64,000 bases of DNA, from positions 1-64,000 of the forward strand of contig NZ_AWUK01000047.1 in assembly GCF_000499205.1 (NCBI RefSeq), written 5' to 3'. The notes beneath the pieces are model-generated. The model saw only the letters and a list, made by a program, of their open reading frames with translations. It did no database searches and was not told the origin of the DNA. The DNA comes from Paenibacillus sp. MAEPY2 (GTDB lineage Bacteria; Bacillota; Bacilli; Paenibacillales; Paenibacillaceae). A program made the translations under genes and the position numbers. Positions 1 through 9,500 of this stretch are shown here, piece after piece (positions within the stretch are counted from its first letter, which is position 1; each line of letters starts with the position of its first letter).

Positions 1-590
1 AGACGGAGATTAATGATCTGCTGCTCAGTGCGCTATACCTTGCGGTGCGGAAGCTGACAGGCGAGCTGAAGCTGAAAGTGAACCTGGAAGGCCATGGCCG
101 GGAAGATGTGCTGGAGGGGATCGATGTCAGTCGCACCGTGGGATGGTTTACAACCCTGTACCCGGTGCTGCTGAAGGGAGAAGCGGAGGATGAACTTTCG
201 ACCACGATCAAACGGGTGAAAGAAGGATTGCGCAAGGTACCGCATAAAGGCTTCAGCTATGGAGCGCTGAAATATGTGGCCCGAATGCCGGAGTTGCAGA
301 CGGAGCACCAAGCATCCATTTCGTTTAACTATCTCGGTGAGATGGACGGAGGCATGATTGGGGAAGCCATGTTCCGGGAGTCTCGTTTCTCTACGGGGCA
401 AACGATTGGTGGCAATATCGCCCGAAATAACCCGATTGAACTGAATACGTTCGTATCTGGTGGGAAGTTACATCTCAACGTAACTGCAAACCAAACTGCT
501 GCGGACATGCCGCTTGTGAGTCGATTTGCAGAGACGTTCTTGGAGCAATTAACGGAAATTGCGGACCATTGCTTGTGTCAGCGTGAAACG
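1..590 (+). other. NRPS partial epimerization domain (preceding module)
   Basis: C-terminal half of an E domain. It carries the EGHGRE motif (about 88-105), SRTVGWFTTLYPV and a SFNYLGEMD motif, all characteristic of epimerization domains. It means the residue just before Thr is presented as a D-amino acid. Its A domain is outside the window, so that residue cannot be read. The TPSDYGDP linker joining it to the next C domain is typical of E-C junctions. Confidence 0.93.
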
Positions 591-3500
591 ACATATACAC
601 CTTCCGACTATGGTGATCCGAGCCTGGCACTTGAGGAGTTGGAACTTATTAAATCTGCCTGTCCGGGCGTGATCATTGAACGGATTTATCCGTTAACCAA
701 TATGCAGCAAGGCATGCTCTTTCACGCAATGGAAGATGAGACATCAACTGCGTATTTTCAGCAAACGGTCATGAGGATTCGCGGGGAAGTGAACCCGGAT
801 GACTTGCAATCCAGTTTCAACGAGCTCATGAACAGACATGAAGCATTGAGAGCTTCATTTATACATCAAGATTTGGAAGAACCGAGACAGGTCATTATGC
901 AAAATCTCACCATTGAATTTGAATTTCATGACTGGACTGCTATGGAAACGAATCGCTCAGCAGCGCAGTTGGAAAGTTTTTTACAGCAGGATAAGGCTCA
1001 CAGTTTCCGTCTGGATACACAGCCACTTATGCGTGCAGCTCTGTTTCGCACCACTGATCAATCCTACACTCTTGTATGGAGCCATCATCATATTTTGCTG
1101 GATGGATGGTGTCTGGGAATTATATTATCCGAGCTGTTCCAGATCTATAAGGCCAAACTGGAGAATAAAGCGCACAATATGAAGGAGCCGAAACGATATC
1201 ATCATTACATTGAATGGCTCACTCGTCAGGACAAGGATGAGGCCCAAGCGTATTGGAGACGTTATCTGGAGAATTATGACACACAGTCGAGTGTTCCAGG
1301 TTCGCTTCTTACAGAGCATGATGTTCCGTATTTGCGAAAAGAACAGACGATATCTTTGGGACAGGAGTTAACCCGCCAATTAAATGAAATAGGTGCTCAT
1401 TATGGTGTGACGTTGAATACCGTCATTCAATGTATCTGGGGTCTGGTGCTGGCCAGATACAATGATACGGAAGACGTCATATTTGGAACCGTAGTCTCTG
1501 GCAGAGAAGCGCCAGTTGAAGGCATAGAAGAGATGATAGGGTTGTTCATCAATACGATTCCTGTTCGGATTGGTTACCCGCATCAAAAGCATTTTGGCGA
1601 CGTACTCCAGGCCGTTCAGAAACAAGCCGTTGAAAGTCAGCAATTCAATTATTTGAATTTGGCTGAGGTTCAGGCATTGAGCGACCTCAACAAGGAATTA
1701 ATGGATCACGTCTTTGTATTTGAGAACTATGCCCTGGATCATGGAGCTGTTCAACAATCCAGCACTGGGGTTGGTTTTGAAATTACCGGACTGCATGCGG
1801 AGGAACAGAGCAACTATGGATTCCTGATTTCAGCAACACCTGGTGACAGTCTGACCCTTGTGATTACGTATGATGGTAATAAATATGATTCATCCATCAT
1901 CGAGCATATGGATCAACATTTTAGGAGTGTGGCAGAACAAGTTACTTCAGCTGATCATCATCAGCTTGCTGACATTCGGCTTGTGGGCGGTCAAGAGCGT
2001 GAGGTGCTCCTGAATTCTTTCAATAACTCTGATGCGGATTACCCGCGAAATATGACCATTCATGAGCTGTTCCAACAGCAAGTTCGACGTACGCCTGATC
2101 GAATTGCTGTCCTGGATGAGCATCGTCATATGACGTACACGGAGCTGAATGAGCGTTCCAATCAACTGGCTCGTACGCTGTTTTCTCTTACAGGAGGAAC
2201 AGAGCAATTCATTGGGATTATGGCGGATCGGTCAGTCGATATGATCGTTGGCATCATGGCAGTGTTAAAAGCGGGAGCTGCATATATACCTGTTGATCCT
2301 ACCTATCCGGATGACCGTATTAGCTATATGCTGGAGGATTCGGGCATCCACCTGCTGGTGGTTTCTGAAAAAGGAATGGATCGTGGTCTTCACCGTGGTT
2401 CATGCGTTGTGCTGGAGGAAGAGGACTCGTATCATGAGGATGCAGGAAATCTGGAGACATCCGTTCAGTCACATGATCTCGCTTATGTGATTTATACCTC
2501 AGGCACGACCGGGAATCCGAAGGGAACACTGATTGAGCATAAAAATGTTGTACGTTTGTTGATTAACGACCGTAATCGATTTGATTTTAACGAGAACGAT
2601 ATATGGACGATGTTTCATTCCTTCTGTTTTGATTTCTCGGTATGGGAGATGTATGGAGCGCTGTTGTACGGGGGGACATTACTTATCGTTCCACATCTGG
2701 TCGCCCAACAGCCCGGAGAATTCCTGCAATGGCTAATCCGTGAAAAGGTAACCATACTGAATCAGACGCCATCCTACTTCTATCGATTGCTGCATGAAGA
2801 GGCAAAACGTGCGAGAAAGGAATTGACTTTGCGAAAAGTCATTTTTGGTGGAGAAGCGTTAAGTCCGTCCTTATTGGCAGCATGGTATGAGCGTTATCCG
2901 TCTACAAAGTTAATTAATATGTACGGCATTACGGAGACTACGGTTCATGTTACGTATAAGGAGATTACCCTGTCTGATATACAAACGGGCAGAAGTAATA
3001 TAGGTCAGCCCATCCCTACACTCAGGGCATATATTCTGAACCAGTATCGCCATTTGCAGCCTGTAGGATGTGTAGGTGAGCTATACATTGCAGGTGAAGG
3101 GCTTGCCAGAGGATACCTCAATCGAACCAACCTTACGGAAGAACGATTTGTCGAAGATCCGTTCTATCCTGGTGAGAAAATGTATCGTTCAGGCGACTTG
3201 GCCAGATGGCGTGCAGATGGCAGCATGGAGTACCTGGGCCGCATGGATCATCAGGTCAAAATCCGGGGATATCGAATTGAATTGGGTGAAATCGAGCATC
3301 AATTGCTTCAGCTTTCTGTCGTCAAGGATGCATTCGTTGTAGCCAGGGCGGATGAAGAGCATACACAATATATCTGTGCATATATCACCCTGAACGAGGT
3401 AGCAGATGATGCGGTTACGCAACAGATCAGACAACAGCTGTCTCTTCAATTGCCGGATTATATGATGCCAGCCTACATTGTAAAGATGGATCAATTGCCA

Positions 3501-6500
3501 CTGACCTCCAACGGGAAAGTGGATCGCAAAGCGCTGCCAGCCCCGGAAGCGGGCATGTCTGCACTTGGGGGTTATGAAGCTCCGGGAAGCAGGGTGGAAG
3601 CGGAATTGCTTGCACTCTGGCATCAGCTTCTAAACAATGACCATATTGGCGTAAGCCACAATTTCTTTGAAGTGGGAGGACACTCACTGAAGGCTTCGGC
3701 TCTCGTTTCTCGTGTCCACAAGGCATTCGGTGTGGCCGTACCATTGAGACAAGTATTTGCAACGCCAACGGTCAGAGCCTTGTCCCAGTGGATTGATTCT
3801 GCTCGTTCCAGCAGCTATGAGACCATAACCAAAGCGGAAACCAAGGAGTTTTACCCGCTCTCCTCCGCACAAAAAAGACTTTTTATTATGCATCAGCTGG
3901 AAGATTCGAGCCTGGCCTACAATATGCCTTATGCTATGAAAATATCTGGCAATCTGGATGTACGCCAATTGAAAAGAGCTTTTCAGGATCTGATCAAGCG
4001 TCATGAATCGTTCAGGACCTCCTTCCATATGGTTGATGGACAGCCTGTTCAACGCATTGATCAACAGGTGGAATTCAGGATCACCTCTCGCAAGCTGGGT
4101 GAACAGACTTTAGAAGCGTGGCAGGCGGGATTTGTACGTCCATTCAGTCTGACTCAGGCTCCGTTGCTGCGGGTTGAACTTGTGCAGATGGGGCCTGCGG
4201 AATACAGTCTGATTATGGATATGCATCACATTATTGCGGACGGTGTATCCATGGGCGTTTTGACCAGGGAGCTGAGCGCCCTGTATGAAGGACAAGTGCT
4301 TGAACCACTACAATTGCAATACAGGGATTATGCCGAGTGGCAAGCACTGTCCAGAACAACGGATGTGATGCAGGCACAGCAGGACTACTGGCTCAGTGTC
4401 TATCAAGAGGAGGTCCCGCTCCTGGATTTGCCTATCGATTATGCAAGGCCGCAACATCGCAATTATGAAGGCGAACTGTTCCCGTTTGAGTTATCTGAGA
4501 GTGTGTCGCAGCGGCTGTCTCAATTGGCTCAAACAGAGGGCGTAACCTTATTTATGCTCCTGCTTGCTGGTTATACAACACTGTTACATCGATACACCGG
4601 GCAAGAGGATATCATCGTGGGGACGCCGGTAGCAGGCAATTCACAGCCGGAACTGCAAAATGTAATCGGTTTGTTCATTAATACACTGGCACTTCGGAAT
4701 CGTCCGGTAGGCACGTTTACGTTCAGGGAATATCTTAACGAGATCAAGGAGAATACACTTCAGGCCTATGAAAACCAGGATTATGCTTTCGATGAACTGG
4801 TTGAAAAGCTTGCCTTGGCAAGAGATATGAGCCGAAGCGCCTTGTTTGATACGATGCTGGTATTTCAGAATTATGACAGTGAGGAGCTTGCATTGGAGGG
4901 TGTGCAGTTCACGTCACTTCTTCCAACCAACATCCGATCCAAATTTGATATCACCTTAACCGCAATGGAGGCTGAGGGCCGGATCAAATGTGTGTTCACG
5001 TACTCTACGGAATTGTTTAAGCCTGAAACAATAGAGCGGATGGCAGGCCACTTGGTTGAATTGCTGGATAATATCAGTAACGATGCCGCGTTGCGGTTGC
5101 AGGATATTCCAATCATCACCTCAGTAGAAACCCGTTCTATGATGCAGCTATCCTGTGGTCAGTCTGTGCAATACAGAACAGATGCAGCCCTGATCGAATT
5201 GTTCGAAGAGCAAGTGAGGAAATCATCCGGGCAACGGGCAGTGGTGTCGGGGGAAAACGAGTTATCTTATGAAGAGTTGAATCTCAGAGCTAATCAACTG
5301 GCCCGCTTGCTAAGAGCAAGAGGAGCTGCGCCGAATTCGGTTATCGCTGTAAGCGTTAGTCCATCTGTGGATTTGATTACAAGCATGCTGGCCGTTCTTA
5401 AAACGGGAGCCATTTATTTACCGATTGATCCTGAGCAGACCGTGAACAGGACAAATGTTATTTTGCAAGACAGTCAGGCTGTCCTTCTGTTGACGGATCG
5501 TCCGTTGTCCAAGGGGTTATCTTTCAGTGGGGATGTCTGTCAGGTTAACGACGGCAGTATCGAGCACTTTGACTCCATGGATCTATCTCTGCCGACTTCG
5601 CCTGAACAGCAGGTCTATATGATCTATACTTCTGGGTCAACAGGTACTCCGAAAGGGGTTATGGTTCGGAACAGAAATATTGTTAATTACGTTCAATGGT
5701 TTATCCGCGAAGCGGGAATTTCTGCGGCAGATCGAACGATGCTGATGTCTTCCAGTGCTTTTGATCTGGGATACACAGGTGTATTTTCATCCCTGCTGCA
5801 AGGCGGCGAGCTTCACGTTCCAAGCAAGGAAGACTACACCAATCCGGTCAGAGCATTACAATTGATGGCTCAGCAACGTATCACATTTATTAAACTGACC
5901 CCTTCATTGTTCAATCTGCTGCTCCATGATCCTGCATTTGCAGAATGGCAGCTTGTGCTGAGGCTTGTTGTGTTTGGCGGGGAGAAGATAAATACAACCG
6001 ATGTGAAAAAGTATCTTGGGGAGTATCCAAACAGCCGAATTATGAATCATTATGGTCCAACTGAAACGACGATTGGTGTGGTTTTTCATAACCTGTCGTC
6101 TGTGAATGTTCGTTCCTTTATAGATCATCCGGTTATTGGCAGACCGATTGATAACACTGTGGTATACGTGCTTGATAAGCATGACCATCTGGTGCCCCAG
6201 GGTGTATTTGGTGAAATTTGTGTTTCGGGTGAATCAGTGTCCAGCGGGTATTTCAAACAGGTAAAAATGACCCGGGAGAAGTTTGTTGAAGATCCATTCC
6301 AGCCGGGGCGAATCATGTACAGAACAGGAGATCTTGCCCGTTGGACACATGACGGTGAGCTGGAACTGGCAGGTCGGAAGGATAATCAGGTGAAAGTGCG
6401 TGGTTATCGGATTGAACTGGATGAAATCAAAAAACAAATGCTGCTTCTGGAAGGTGTACGAGAGGCCGTTATCGTACCTGGAGCAAACCAGGAACAGGTT

Positions 6501-9500
6501 ACCGTGCTCTGTGCCTACTTCACCGCAAACAGATCGATACCATTGGACGAAATTCGCGTTCATCTGGGTGTCGAATTGCCTGAATATATGATTCCTACGC
6601 ATTTTATGCAATTGGATACCCTGCCTCTGACCGGCAATGGGAAACTGGATGTACGTGCACTTCCCGAACCGGATGCAAGCATGGGTGGAGAGACGGTCTA
6701 TGAGGCCGCAAGAAACGAAGCGGAGAGCTTGCTCGTTTCAATCTGGGAAGAGGTGCTTGGCTTCAAGCCAATCGGCATTAACCATCACTTCTTTGCTTCC
6801 GGTGGGGATTCCATCAAAGCCTTGCAAATTATATCCAGACTGTCCAGAGCTGGCAAAAAGCTGACCATGAAAGAGCTATTTGCTAATCCACAGATCAAGT
6901 TGCTGGGGCGTTATGTTAGAGAAGATTCCCGTGTAGACCGGATGAAGCAGCGTATGACGGGTCCGATTGATCTTACACCTATCCAGAAGTCTTATTTCTT
7001 GCAGCATCAACGTAAAGGGATGAACCACTTTAATCAATCCCTGATGTTGTACCGGGAGAAGGGATTCAATCCGGAGACAGTCCGGCAGGTTATGGAAGGG
7101 TTAATGATGCATCACGATGTATTGCGGATGTCCTATCGTGAGGAACAAGGCAAGGTGGTGCAGACCCATCTTGATTATGAAGCAGGTCTTTTCCAACTGG
7201 ATGTACAGGACATGATTGGTCTTGATGAGCAGGAATTGTTTATCAGGGTGCAGCAGGCAGCCTCCAACATACAGGAATCCATCGAAATTTTCGAGGGACC
7301 TCTAGTGAGAGCCGTCATTTTTAGAACCGATCAGGGAGATCATCTGCTCATTGTAATCCATCACATGCTGATTGATGGGGTATCTTGGAAAATTCTGCTG
7401 GAAGATTTGGCCATAGGATATCAGCAGCTTCTGGAAGGACAAGATCTTTCTTTTTATCCGGTTACGGATTCTTACCCGTACTATGCAGCTTTCCTAAGCG
7501 ACTATGCGAAGGGAGGTCGTCTCGCGAAGGAGCGGGTGTATTGGATCAAGACGGATCAAGAAGAGACCGGTTTTCTTCCAAGGCATGAAGTTCATCTAGA
7601 TGAATACCGTTACGGTGATAATCGAATGAGCAGTGTGTCGCTGGACCGGGAGATGACTACTCAACTTTTGCGAGAGACAAACCAGGCCTACTATACCGAA
7701 ATTAATGACATTCTGCTGGCTGCTCTAGCTCTCTCCATCAAGGAATGTGCAGGAGCGAATAAAGTTAAGGTAACGATGGAAGGTCACGGTCGCGAGCTTA
7801 TGGGAGACGAATTGGATATCAGTCGTACGGTTGGCTGGTTTACAAGCAAATATCCGGTATGTATCGATCTCGGGAATGAGGAAGGGCTCGGTACAACCAT
7901 CAAGGAGGTAAAAGAGCAGCTAAGAAGGGTTCCAGCCAAAGGAATTGGTTACGGAATATTGAAATATATGACCAATGAATTGCCAACGTTGAAAGAGCAG
8001 ACACCGCTCCTGTTGTTTAATTATTTGGGACAAATGGATCAGGATATCAACAGCGGCCTGTTTCGTTCTTCCTGGTTGTCAGCGGGCAATTCGGTTGGCG
8101 ATGATGTCATTCGTGCCAATCCAATGGAAGTTATTGCATATGTGGCCGAAGGTCAATTGGTGATTAACATCACCTATAACCACAAGTTGTTTGATGAATC
8201 CATTGTTGAGAACTTGGCGACAACCTACCAAAAAATGCTCCAGCTGGTCATTGAACATTGTGTGCAGCAGCAGGCCGAAAAAACGCCATCCGATTATGGA
8301 GATCCGTATGTAACGCTGCAAAATTTGAAAGTGGTTACGCAAAAGTTCGGCCCAGAGCGAATTGAGAAAATATATCCTTTGGCCAACATGCAGCGCGGGA
8401 TGCTGTACCATGCACTTGAGAATCGCGGAGACAGGGTTTATTTTGAGCAGCTGATCATGAACATCAGAGGAAATCTTGACATTGACCGGTTTCAGGAGAG
8501 TCTGAACCTGTTGATGCAGCGTCACGAAATGCTTCGTGCGTCCATTGAATACCAAGTTACAGAAGAGCCGCGGAATATTATTTGTCAAAACCGAGAAGCT
8601 GCTTTTGTATACCGGGATCTTCGAGAAGTGCCAGAACAGGATAGAGGCTCTCGTGTATTGTCAATTGCTAGGGAGGATAAAAGAAAAGGCTTTGATCTTA
8701 GCAAAGATACACTGGTTCGATTCGAACTGCTGCAGACCGATGAGGAGCAATACTCGTTAATCTGGAGTAACCATCATATCTTGCTTGATGGCTGGGCAAG
8801 AGGCATCATTCTTGCAGAGTTGGTTCATCTCTATGAATGCAAACGTACTGGGAAAAACATTCAGCTCCACGAGCCTGTACCTTATAGTGAATATGTGGAA
8901 TGGTTGCAGGCGTTGAACAAGGATGAAGCCATCTCGTACTGGAAGAATTATCTGGGCGGATATGAGAACAAGGTTCAGCTGCCAGCAGGAACTTCTCGTT
9001 CATTGAACGAGGGGGCAACTCCACAGGAGCATCAATTCCGCATTTCCAGACAGCTCACGAAGCAAATGAATGATCTCGCTAACCGAAACCATGTCACATT
9101 TTATACGGTTATGCAGTGTGTCTGGGGAATCATGCTTGCCAAGTACAACGATACTTCGGATGTCGTATTTGGAACGGTGGTATCCGGGAGAGAAGCGCAG
9201 GTAAGAGGGATCGAAAACATGGTTGGTTTATTTATTAACACCATTCCCGCACGGATTCAATGGGATGAGGGACATACCTTCAAACAACTGATTGGAGATA
9301 TGCAGGCCTCATCCATTGAAGGAAGTCAGCATCACCATCTGGGTCTGGCTGAAATTGCATCTTTGAGCAGTCTAAAAAGAGATTTGATCGATCATATCAT
9401 GGTTTTTGAAAATTACTCGGTGGATTCAAGTCTTGTGGAACAGGACACGAATGATATTGGGTTTGTCATTGAGGACGTCCATAGTCAGGAACAGACGAAT